In this document: positions 1-6,570 of the stretch, piece after piece
How positions within the stretch are numbered: the first letter of the stretch is position 1
How the letters are laid out: every line of letters begins with the position of its first letter
Assembly: GCA_002308515.1 (NCBI GenBank)
Contig: DBVN01000021.1
Coordinates: 1 to 20,895, forward strand
DNA length: 20,895 bases
Source of the DNA: Verrucomicrobia bacterium UBA1263
GTDB lineage: Bacteria > Verrucomicrobiota > Verrucomicrobiia > Limisphaerales > UBA1412
Direction of reading: 5' to 3'
The notes under the pieces: generated by a model
Seen by the model: only the letters and a program-made list of their open reading frames with translations
The model's database searches: none
Told to the model about the DNA's origin: nothing
Made by a program: the position numbers and the translations under genes

Positions 1-567
1 TCCAACGCTTCCTGCACAACCAACTGCTTGGCTCCGTTTGCCAAGGTCATCAACGACAACTTCGGCATTGTCCGCGGTTTGATGACAACGGTTCACTCCT
101 TCACCAACGACCAGCGCGTTCTGGACCTGCCGCACAAGGATCCGTACCGCGCCCGCGCTGCTGCGATGAACATGATCCCGACCTCCACCGGTGCTGCGAA
201 AGCCGTCGGTCTTGTGATTCCGGAACTCCAGGGCAAACTGACCGGTATTTCCATCCGCGTTCCCACCCCGACCGGATCCGTCGTGGACCTCGTCGTTGAG
301 ACCGCCAAACCCGTCACGAAGGAAGCCGTCAACGCCGCGATGAAAGCCGCTGCGGAAGGCCCGATGAAGGGAATTTTGGACTACACCGAAGACCCGATCG
401 TCCTGCAGGACATCGTCGACGACTCGCACTCCAGCATTTTCGCCGGTCCGTGGACCATGGTCATGGGCGACAACATGCTCAAGTGCCTCAGCTGGTACGA
501 CAATGAATGGGGTTACAGCAACCGCGTGGGCAACCTCCTCTCCTACATGATCGAGAAAGGTATCTAA
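1..567 (+). CDS. gap: Glyceraldehyde-3-phosphate dehydrogenase, C-terminal part (5' end outside window)
   Basis: Catalyses the NAD-dependent oxidative phosphorylation of glyceraldehyde-3-phosphate to 1,3-bisphosphoglycerate in cytoplasmic glycolysis. The window opens in frame just before the active site: SNASCTTNCLAP contains the catalytic cysteine (visible residue 5), and the catalytic histidine follows in TTVHS (visible residue 32), 27 residues later as in the family (Cys149/His176). Further family blocks are RAAAMNMIPTSTGAAKAVG, the VPTPTGSVVDL segment and the C-terminal WYDNEWGYSNR. The visible 188 residues match the catalytic half of a protein of about 335 residues, so roughly 145 residues lie upstream of the window. 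The reading frame is intact and ends at TAA (565-567), followed by a strong terminator, so the gene ends its own transcription unit. The identification is firm. Whether the enzyme is the glycolytic or the NADP-type isozyme cannot be told without the N-terminal Rossmann domain. Confidence 0.97.
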   Translation, partial: SNASCTTNCLAPFAKVINDNFGIVRGLMTTVHSFTNDQRVLDLPHKDPYRARAAAMNMIPTSTGAAKAVGLVIPELQGKLTGISIRVPTPTGSVVDLVVETAKPVTKEAVNAAMKAAAEGPMKGILDYTEDPIVLQDIVDDSHSSIFAGPWTMVMGDNMLKCLSWYDNEWGYSNRVGNLLSYMIEKGI

Positions 568-581
568 TTACCCCGCGTATC

Positions 582-612
582 CAACGTGTGATTCCTTCTG
601 AATGACACGTTG
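582..612 (+). other. Hairpin in the gap 3' untranslated region
   Basis: CAACGTGT (582-589) pairs perfectly with ACACGTTG (605-612). After a G-G mismatch the stem continues as ATTC/GAAT (591-594 with 600-603) around a CTTCT loop. No T tract follows, so it is not itself a terminator. It sits directly upstream of the terminator hairpin at 616-649 and may stabilise the transcript end. The pairing is seen directly; the role is inferred. Confidence 0.5.
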
Positions 613-615
613 CCT

Positions 616-656
616 AACAGAGCGTTTTCCTTCCGGGAAGCGCTCTGTTTGTTTTT
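616..656 (+). terminator. Rho-independent terminator of gap
   Basis: AACAGAGCG (616-624) pairs with CGCTCTGTT (641-649). The stem extends inward by TTTTCC/GGGAAG with two G-T wobbles, giving about 15 base pairs closed by a TTCC loop (631-634). A T-rich run (TGTTTTT, ending at 656) follows immediately. It lies 48 bases after the gap stop codon, in the right orientation. Confidence 0.9.
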
Positions 657-676
657 AATATGTTTATCAATAATGA

Positions 677-740
677 GTTATTGTAGCGACAGGCGATTCG
701 CTCGTCTCAGAGGCGCTGGAGTCCCGATTCTCTACATAAC
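677..740. repeat. Imperfect inverted repeat with internal stem, possible structured RNA or small mobile-element remnant
   Basis: GTTATTGTAG (677-686) and CTACATAAC (732-740) are inverted copies apart from one bulged T. Inside them, GACAGGCG (688-695) pairs with CGCTCGTC (699-706), with one mismatch, around an ATT loop. A weaker AGAG/CTCT pairing (709-712 with 730-733) encloses the rest. The interior is clearly GC-richer than the surrounding AT-rich DNA. The layout resembles a folded RNA junction or the remnant of a small inverted-repeat element. No target-site duplication is obvious. Confidence 0.35.
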
Positions 741-919
741 ATATTGATCTTGAATTTGTTATAATAAATACAAATCATCATTGAAAATTTTCCCTCTTAA
801 TGTCAATTTTGGGGTCAATAAAACAGTTGACACATCTGTCGGAAATATGCTCTCCTAGACCTTGTGGATCAATACATGAGTCAAGCTCATGGAAAAACAG
901 AAACTGAAACGTACTAACT

Positions 920-2206
920 ATGAAGAAACAACTTTTTATTTTAGGGGCTCTCTGTCTAGGAATGTCAGCCAGCTTTGGATTGTACGCTCAGACCGGGAAA
1001 ACGGCTGACCAGCTTACCCGCCAGCTGGAACTGTTATCTGCTGTGGATGTGGACAAGGTCACCGTTGTTCACGAGGATAAAACTTTAGAAATTCCGAAAG
1101 GAGAAACACCTCAGGGCGGATGGTTTATTCCGCTTTATACGGCCGAAGGTACTATCAAAGGTTATGAAATCCAAAGAACTAATAAACTCCATCTCTCCTC
1201 TGATTACCCATTTTCTTTCTCGGTAGATGAAAAAAATCACTGGCAACTGCAAATGACTATGTATGATAAGAAATTAGAGTCGCATTCCAGCTATCATTTT
1301 TTTTCTGAAGCTACTAATACTTTCTATGTTCATATTTCTGATAAATTTGTGGATCGAGAGTGGAACGTACGCGATATGACTCCAGAAATGAGCTATGCTG
1401 GTTCTGTTTTATCTGGGCAAATTCCCATCCGTAACAGTTATGCCGGTGCGCTCTGGCTCAGTTTTTGCGGTGGGAAATACCTTGCTGAACAAAATGGAGA
1501 CAGTCTTAATGGAATATATAAGTTGGTGAATATATTACAAGCTACAGACTTTTATCCTAATCCCTGGTGGTGTGACTTCCATTATCAGCTTTCTTCTTTT
1601 CCAAATCCGTTGATTTCTACAGGTTCTTTTGTTTTGAACACAAACTACATTACAACAGACGTGGAGGATTATTGGCAGATAAGAGAAGAAATTGTTAAAC
1701 ATGATAATATTCCTTCTTTGTTAAAAGAATTAAAAAAGGTTTCAACAAATACTGTCGTTTATGATACCTACAAATTAAAACAGTATAAAGAAGTTAATAA
1801 AAATCTGAAAGTACCTGTTAGTGTATTGATAGAAAAACATAACGACATATATCCATCTAATCCGCCAGATATACTTCAATTTGCATATATTATGACAGTA
1901 ACTAACATTGTAACAACGCCTCGGATCATGCCGCTTTTGCCTGTGTTTGGTTATGTTTCTGTTGAGGATCAACGGTTCTGGTATCGGGATAAAACGCATT
2001 TCAGAGGATCAATACTTTACCCTTGCACAAATGAATGGGAGGTTGCTTTGGACAGCCCGAAAGTCATAGCCGCCGGTTCACAGTCTCTCTATAAAAGAAT
2101 TTCTGATAAACCTGCTAAGATCAGGTATTATGTGGGAGTGGCAATCATTCTGTTCATGGTTCTCCTTTTCCCAATCATCTCTGTGCTGAAGAAAAAGAAT
2201 CAATGA
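920..2206 (+). CDS. Protein A: exported, C-terminally membrane-anchored protein of unknown function
   Basis: I do not recognise the family. The 428-residue protein opens with a signal peptide (MKKQLFILGALCLGM, likely cleaved near residue 23, YAQ). It ends with one membrane segment (about 402-422) and the basic tail KKKNQ, so it should be a type-I inner-membrane protein with a large exported domain. It is a clear paralogue of protein B (3935-5404). Shared blocks are at 36-78 (including KVTVVHEDK and GGWF), 101-109 (SVDEKNHWQ), 179-188 (WLSFCGGKYL), 298-304 (VPVSVLI) and 333-354 (TPR, then MPLLPVFG, VSVED, RFW). Three cysteines match between the two (183, 218, 369 here). The start ATG follows AACT with no Shine-Dalgarno sequence, but the signal peptide fixes it. 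The gene is markedly AT-richer than gap. It opens a close-packed run of five genes, 60 bases before the first Sel1 gene. Confidence 0.85.
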   Translation: MKKQLFILGALCLGMSASFGLYAQTGKTADQLTRQLELLSAVDVDKVTVVHEDKTLEIPKGETPQGGWFIPLYTAEGTIKGYEIQRTNKLHLSSDYPFSFSVDEKNHWQLQMTMYDKKLESHSSYHFFSEATNTFYVHISDKFVDREWNVRDMTPEMSYAGSVLSGQIPIRNSYAGALWLSFCGGKYLAEQNGDSLNGIYKLVNILQATDFYPNPWWCDFHYQLSSFPNPLISTGSFVLNTNYITTDVEDYWQIREEIVKHDNIPSLLKELKKVSTNTVVYDTYKLKQYKEVNKNLKVPVSVLIEKHNDIYPSNPPDILQFAYIMTVTNIVTTPRIMPLLPVFGYVSVEDQRFWYRDKTHFRGSILYPCTNEWEVALDSPKVIAAGSQSLYKRISDKPAKIRYYVGVAIILFMVLLFPIISVLKKKNQ

Positions 2207-2266
2207 ATTAAACAGCTGTCTCAAATATTATAAGAAATTTTTAACATATCATAGAAGAAATTTATT

Positions 2267-3034
2267 ATGAATAATGCCAAAGAATTCAATGAGATGCGTA
2301 TATTGGCAGAGCAAGGAGATGCCGAAGCTCAATTTAATTTAGCCATTTGCTATGCCAATGGCGACGGTGTTGAACAAGATTATGCGGAAGCTGTCAAATG
2401 GCTTCGGAAAGTCGCAGAACAGGGATTTGCCAATGCGCAATTCAACCTGGGCACCTTCTATGACCTGGGTAAAGGTGTAGAACAAGATCATAATGAAGCC
2501 TTGAAATGGTATCGGATGGCCGCTGAACAGGGTGTCGCTCAGGCGCAATCCAACTTAGGCAGCAGCTATGCTTATGGCGACGGTGTAGAACAAGACTATG
2601 AGGAAGCGGTTAAATGGTATCGAAAGGCCGCCGAGCAGGGACTTCCCGGAGCACAATTCAACATGGGCCTCTGCTATGCCCATGGTAAAGGTGTAAAACA
2701 AGACTATGCGGAAGCTGTCAAATGGTATCAGAAAGCCGCGGAACAGGGAGTTGCTAGTGCACAATATAACTTAGGCAACTGCTATTCCAAGGGCAAAGGT
2801 GTAAAACAAGACTATAGGGAAACTGTTAAATGGCATCGGATGGCCGCTGAACAAGGGGTTCCTGAAGCGCAATACAACTTAGGTGTTTACTATGCCAATG
2901 GCGATGGAGTAGAACAAGACTATGAAGAAGCCGCCAAGTGGTGGACTAAAAGCGCTGAACAAGGATATGCTGACTCTTTTGAAGCATTAAAGAAACTGAT
3001 AAAAATGGGAGTAATAAAAAATCCTTTAGAATAA
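2267..3034 (+). CDS. Sel1-repeat protein 1
   Basis: A 255-residue protein made almost wholly of Sel1-like (SLR/TPR-class) repeats, which form alpha-solenoid scaffolds that bind other proteins. After a 17-residue N-terminal helix, six full 36-residue repeats run from residue 18 to 233. Each has the pattern AQFNLGxxYxxGxGVxQDYxEAxKWxRxAAEQG. A short partial repeat closes the protein. There is no signal peptide, membrane segment or lipobox, so it is predicted to be cytoplasmic, although many Sel1 proteins are periplasmic. A weak AGAAGA precedes the start. It lies 60 bases after protein A and 38 before a second Sel1 gene, inside the run of exported A/B/C proteins. This suggests it works with them, perhaps by binding their short cytoplasmic tails. 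The fold is firm; the partner and function are unknown. Confidence 0.9.
   Translation: MNNAKEFNEMRILAEQGDAEAQFNLAICYANGDGVEQDYAEAVKWLRKVAEQGFANAQFNLGTFYDLGKGVEQDHNEALKWYRMAAEQGVAQAQSNLGSSYAYGDGVEQDYEEAVKWYRKAAEQGLPGAQFNMGLCYAHGKGVKQDYAEAVKWYQKAAEQGVASAQYNLGNCYSKGKGVKQDYRETVKWHRMAAEQGVPEAQYNLGVYYANGDGVEQDYEEAAKWWTKSAEQGYADSFEALKKLIKMGVIKNPLE
2318..2965 (+). repeat. Six tandem 108-bp units encoding Sel1 repeats
   Basis: Six contiguous 108-base units each encode one 36-residue Sel1 repeat. They are similar at DNA level as well as protein level, with recurring GGTGTAGAACAAGACTATG-type and AAATGGTATCG-type stretches. Such repeats can gain or lose units by recombination. Confidence 0.85.
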
Positions 3035-3072
3035 CCGGTCAACAACATCTGTAAAAACAAAAAAATCTGATT

Positions 3073-3930
3073 ATGAATGATATAAACATACCTATCGAGC
3101 GCGTCCGTGAACTGGCAAAACAGGGAGACGCGAAGATGCAATGTCATCTGGGTGACTGCTACGAATCTGGTGAGAAAGTAAAACAAAATTACAAAGAAGC
3201 CGTAAAATGGTACCGAAAAGCCGCCGAACAGGGATATGCCGAGGCACAAAACAACTTAGGTTTCTGCTATGGCAATGGCAACGGTGTGGAAAAGAATTAT
3301 GAGGAAGCCACCAAATGGTGGCGTAAGGCCGCTGAACAGAATCATTCTTCCGCGCAATATAACTTAGGTGCCATCTATATCAATGGCGATGGAGTAAAAA
3401 AGGATGATAAAGAAGGCATGAAGTGGATGCTGAAAGCCGCCGAACAAGGTCATTCTCAAGCCCAATATGACGTAGGGGCCAACTATTACTATGGCCGGAA
3501 CACCCAGCAAAACCAGGCAGAAGGTCTCAAATGGTGGAGGAAGGCCGCGGAAAATGGACATGCCAAGGCTCAATACTGCATGGGAGTCCACTATATCACA
3601 GGTGAGGGAGCGGAAAAGGATTATAAAGAAGCCGCCAAATGGTGGAAAAGAGCCGCCGCGCAAAATCATACCGAATCTCAATACTACATAGGCCGCTGTT
3701 ATTATTTCGGTCAAGGTGTAGAGCAAAACTATTCCTCAGCCGCTCAATGGTTTTTATTCGCCGCGGAAAACGGACACGCGGAGGCGCAATTTTTCTTAGG
3801 CTACTGTTATTACAACAGCCTGGGGGTAGCCCGTGACTATGAAGAGGCCGCCAAGTGGTGGTCCAAAGGCGCGGAACAGGGAGAGTATCATTGTATTACA
3901 GCGTTAGCGATATTGAAAAAAAAGGTTTGA
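3073..3930 (+). CDS. Sel1-repeat protein 2
   Basis: A 285-residue alpha-solenoid protein with seven full 36-residue Sel1 repeats (residues 19-270) after an N-terminal helix containing IERVRELAKQG, and a short closing helix. Most repeats keep the AQxxxGxxYxxGxGV and EAxKWWxxAAEQG signatures. The fourth has NTQQNQ in place of GVEQDY, and the repeats are more diverged from one another than in Sel1 protein 1. There is no signal peptide or membrane segment, so a cytoplasmic location is predicted. The start follows an AT-rich stretch without a Shine-Dalgarno sequence. The stop codon is only 4 bases before the ATG of protein B, which implies co-transcription and probably translational coupling. It probably arose from the neighbouring Sel1 gene by duplication. 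The specific role is unknown. Confidence 0.9.
   Translation: MNDINIPIERVRELAKQGDAKMQCHLGDCYESGEKVKQNYKEAVKWYRKAAEQGYAEAQNNLGFCYGNGNGVEKNYEEATKWWRKAAEQNHSSAQYNLGAIYINGDGVKKDDKEGMKWMLKAAEQGHSQAQYDVGANYYYGRNTQQNQAEGLKWWRKAAENGHAKAQYCMGVHYITGEGAEKDYKEAAKWWKRAAAQNHTESQYYIGRCYYFGQGVEQNYSSAAQWFLFAAENGHAEAQFFLGYCYYNSLGVARDYEEAAKWWSKGAEQGEYHCITALAILKKKV
3127..3882 (+). repeat. Seven tandem 108-bp units encoding Sel1 repeats
   Basis: Seven contiguous 108-base units match the seven 36-residue repeats of Sel1 protein 2. The copies are less alike at DNA level than those at 2318-2965, which points to an older array or one less often homogenised. Confidence 0.8.
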
Positions 3931-3934
3931 TAAA

Positions 3935-5404
3935 ATGAAGAAACAGCTTTTGATTTTTAGCGCTCTCTGTCTGGGGATGCTGGGCGGTCTCGTGATGAAC
4001 ATTCAAGGGAGGATGTTTGATGCACATGATTTCTCTGCTCCAACGCCAGAGAAAACGGTTGATTTTCCACAATCAGAATCGTTATCCGTTGAAGATCAAC
4101 TGGAATTATTATCAGCCTCTGATCTGAATAAGGTCACCGTTGTTCATGAGGATAAGTCACTGGAAATACCCGCGGGAGAAACACCAAAAGGCGGATGGTT
4201 CTTCCCTCTTTACACTGCCGAAGGAACCTATAAAACTTATCGAACTCATGGAACCAATAAAATCAAACTCACAGGAGATTATCAGTTTTCGATCTCCGTA
4301 GATGAAAAGAATCACTGGCAAATTCAAATACCTACATATGACGAAAAATATGACATTCATACTGCACATCACTTTTTTTCAGATGGTACTAATATTTTCA
4401 AAGTAATTAGTGCTGATAAATTCTTTGATCTAACTTTTCAACTGCGCGATACCACTCCTGATATGCCTCACAACGGATATATTTCTTCCGGACAAATCCC
4501 TGATCATCAGTGGGCAGGGAAAATATGGCTGAGTTTTTGCGGCGGAAAATATCTCGCGGAGCGAAACGGAACGAACATTTATGGAAAATACAAATTGGTA
4601 GATGTGATAAAAATAACAGATTTGCTTCCTCAAGCCTGGGCCTGTGATTTTTACTATCAACTTTGTCCAGTTCCTCACCCTCTGATCTCATCAGGTTTTT
4701 TTGCTTTGAACAGCGATTATATCTCTTTGGATCCAAAAGATTACTGGTGGCTGCGCGATTCTTCAGATGATAATACTCCTGAGATATTGGAATATCTGAA
4801 AAACGCACCGGAAGACTATTTGTACCTTGATGACATCACTTTGAAAGCACAAAAGCAGATCCACGAAAAACTAAATGTCCCTGTCAGTGTACTCATAAAA
4901 ACATACGGTGAAGGATTTGCTCCATTTGATTACTCCACTGAAAAGAAAGACCAACCTGATGATGTGTTGGAAAAGTCTTTCAGTGATGTAATCTTGAAGA
5001 ATCACAAGAAGAACCTGAGTTTACTCAAACCAGCAGATATTCCTGGCCTTGCGACTATCATCAACGTGACCAACATCATAACAACTCCCCGCGCTATGCC
5101 GCTTTTGCCTGTGTTTGGCAGTGTTTCCGTTGAAGATCATCGCTTTTGGGAGCAGTTCAAATCCAAAAAGACTCTCTATTATGGATGCACCAATGAATGG
5201 AAAATCGGTTTAGACTATTCTCAATTAAAAGAAGTACAAGCACAGTATATTGAAGAAAGATCCATACCCCGGAATAAAGGTCAAAACAATTCTGATGAAT
5301 CAGCCCGAAACTTATACTATATCTGCATCGCCGGACTTGTTCTGGTCCTTCTTCTGTCTCTGACTGTTTTCATATTAAAGAAAAAGAAACAAACGAATCT
5401 ATAA
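3935..5404 (+). CDS. Protein B: exported, membrane-anchored paralogue of protein A
   Basis: Family not recognised. This 489-residue protein has the signal peptide MKKQLLIFSALCLGM, a large exported domain, one membrane segment (about 460-481) and the basic tail KKKKQTNL, giving a type-I membrane topology. It is paralogous to protein A throughout: QLELLSA then KVTVVHEDK (56-74), SVDEKNHWQ (121-129), WLSFCGGKYLAE (198-209), PVSVLI (316-321), then MPLLPVFG, VSVED and RFW (388-405). Cysteines 202, 238 and 418 are shared with A. Compared with A it has about 20 extra residues after the signal peptide and about 30 extra, charged residues between roughly 322 and 370. The start lies 4 bases after the stop of Sel1 protein 2, with a weak AAGGT upstream. 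It is somewhat less AT-rich than A. No catalytic motif is apparent; a binding or structural role is only a guess. Confidence 0.85.
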   Translation: MKKQLLIFSALCLGMLGGLVMNIQGRMFDAHDFSAPTPEKTVDFPQSESLSVEDQLELLSASDLNKVTVVHEDKSLEIPAGETPKGGWFFPLYTAEGTYKTYRTHGTNKIKLTGDYQFSISVDEKNHWQIQIPTYDEKYDIHTAHHFFSDGTNIFKVISADKFFDLTFQLRDTTPDMPHNGYISSGQIPDHQWAGKIWLSFCGGKYLAERNGTNIYGKYKLVDVIKITDLLPQAWACDFYYQLCPVPHPLISSGFFALNSDYISLDPKDYWWLRDSSDDNTPEILEYLKNAPEDYLYLDDITLKAQKQIHEKLNVPVSVLIKTYGEGFAPFDYSTEKKDQPDDVLEKSFSDVILKNHKKNLSLLKPADIPGLATIINVTNIITTPRAMPLLPVFGSVSVEDHRFWEQFKSKKTLYYGCTNEWKIGLDYSQLKEVQAQYIEERSIPRNKGQNNSDESARNLYYICIAGLVLVLLLSLTVFILKKKKQTNL

Positions 5405-5415
5405 TCTAACCAACT

Positions 5416-6489
5416 ATGAAGAAACAACTATTGATTTTGAGCGCTCTCTGCCTGGGAATGCTGGGCAACCTCTGGACGAACGCTCAGGCCAGATCCCCTG
5501 TTGAGGAGAAAACTCCGGGGGAACAACTGATCGAATTCATGCTGAATCCGCCCCAAAAATACGATATGGGAGGGGAAAGAAAGGATCTTTGGACACATAC
5601 GCCCTATTATTTCCGAGTGAAATCAGATAGAGATATGCTATTTCACGGAGAGGCCATCAAAGATGAGACGATTATGAATCGTTCTGATTTAGGAAGCGTA
5701 GATTCCTATTTTTCAGCCTGGAGTCGGTATCAAAATGAGTATTGGAAAACCATCGGCAAGAATTTGACCCTTTGGACCAATACGGGAAAAGCCTCGGAAA
5801 TGAATAATCCCATCCTGCAAAAAGAAAAGGATATGGTTTCTAAGGCATTGAATTATATCTCATTATTCAGTTTTTCCGAAGAGGAAGCCATCGTCAAAAG
5901 GCCAGAAGGAAATTTCATCATTCAGGATAAACAAAAGGAGAAAAAAGCGGATATCATTTTCGAGATGGATGAGCAGGGATATCTGAAAACGAGGACTATT
6001 TTATATCCTTCGCCCCAGGATGTTTCGGAAGAGAATCCAACATACGCTTTGGGAAACCGAATGGAGTGTTCTTATCAAAAAGGCAAAACTCCAGATTTTT
6101 TCCCAAGCGAGATAAAAGTCTATGACTTGATCGGGAAGTTTAACAACACCGAGATCCAGACCAATTTCTACAGTTCTTATATCTTTGACCATTTAGACCT
6201 GGATCCGCAGTTTTCGAGGAAAGACTTTGCCCTGGGTGAAAATGAAGGAGATACCGATTTGAAGATATACTGGGTCTCCGGAACGAATGTTTTATACAAA
6301 ACAAGTGAAGGCACGCCCCAAAGAGTACTGACGGATGAAGAAGTGATCCAAAACTGGGATGAACAAAAGAAACTGACATCATCTCAACCGGCTAAAAACC
6401 GCGGGATCTATATCGTGCTGGCCGTCATCGCGTTTTTGGGACTCTTTTTCCTGATCCTGAAAAAATCAAATCGGGAAAACAGATTCTGA
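5416..6489 (+). CDS. Protein C: exported, membrane-anchored protein sharing only the signal peptide with A and B
   Basis: Family not recognised. A 357-residue protein with the signal peptide MKKQLLILSALCLGM, likely cleaved after AQA (about residue 25), a soluble exported domain, a C-terminal membrane segment (about 330-348) and a basic tail KKSNRENRF. The signal peptide is nearly identical to those of A and B in protein and DNA, but no convincing similarity to them is visible in the mature domain. The domain is rich in aromatic and charged residues and has little cysteine. It starts 11 bases after protein B without a Shine-Dalgarno sequence; the AACTATGAAGAAACAACT start context is the same as at gene A. 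It is the last gene of the cassette: no clear terminator follows, and a new promoter lies at about 6518-6546. An anchored partner of A and B is inferred from position and topology only. Confidence 0.8.
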   Translation: MKKQLLILSALCLGMLGNLWTNAQARSPVEEKTPGEQLIEFMLNPPQKYDMGGERKDLWTHTPYYFRVKSDRDMLFHGEAIKDETIMNRSDLGSVDSYFSAWSRYQNEYWKTIGKNLTLWTNTGKASEMNNPILQKEKDMVSKALNYISLFSFSEEEAIVKRPEGNFIIQDKQKEKKADIIFEMDEQGYLKTRTILYPSPQDVSEENPTYALGNRMECSYQKGKTPDFFPSEIKVYDLIGKFNNTEIQTNFYSSYIFDHLDLDPQFSRKDFALGENEGDTDLKIYWVSGTNVLYKTSEGTPQRVLTDEEVIQNWDEQKKLTSSQPAKNRGIYIVLAVIAFLGLFFLILKKSNRENRF

Positions 6490-6517
6490 TCCGGCTTTTC
6501 CTTTGGATGGATTTCGG

Positions 6518-6546
6518 TTGAAAAAAAGTTGAAACACCGTTAAACT
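6518..6546 (+). promoter_or_regulatory. Likely sigma-70-type promoter of the esterase gene
   Basis: TTGAAA (6518-6523) and TAAACT (6541-6546) are separated by exactly 17 bases, giving 5/6 and 4/6 matches to the -35 and -10 consensus. The predicted start of transcription is about 15-20 bases before the ATG at 6571. This is the best promoter match in the window, although the boxes are imperfect. Confidence 0.45.
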
Positions 6547-6570
6547 GGACGTGACTGGAATGTCATTGTT

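Larger units (their letters stand above)
568..919. other. Gene-free stretch between gap and gene A
   Basis: No credible coding region, tRNA or other known RNA gene is visible here. It holds the two hairpins that end the gap transcript (582-612, 616-656), a 64-base foldable element (677-740), and an AT-rich stretch running up to the start of gene A. The AT-rich part has a perfect TATAAT (760-765) without a matching -35 box. It also has a TTGACA (827-832) without a good -10 box. TGTCAA (801-806) and GTCAA (814-818) lie upstream of that TTGACA in inverted orientation and could be operator half-sites. The promoter of the A-to-C cassette must lie here or be unusual, but it cannot be placed with confidence. 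Confidence 0.5.

Noticed and set aside
744..765. TATAAT (760-765) as a promoter
   Set aside because: A perfect -10 match, but nothing like a -35 box at the right distance; TTGATC lies only 10 bases upstream. Chance is likely in AT-rich DNA.
827..860. TTGACA as -35 box of the A-C cassette promoter
   Set aside because: A perfect -35 match, but no acceptable -10 box at 16-19 bases (the DNA there is CTCTCCTAG).
2318..3882. CRISPR-like direct repeats
   Set aside because: The 108-base periodicity is in frame and fully explained by 36-residue Sel1 repeats; there are no short repeats with unique spacers.
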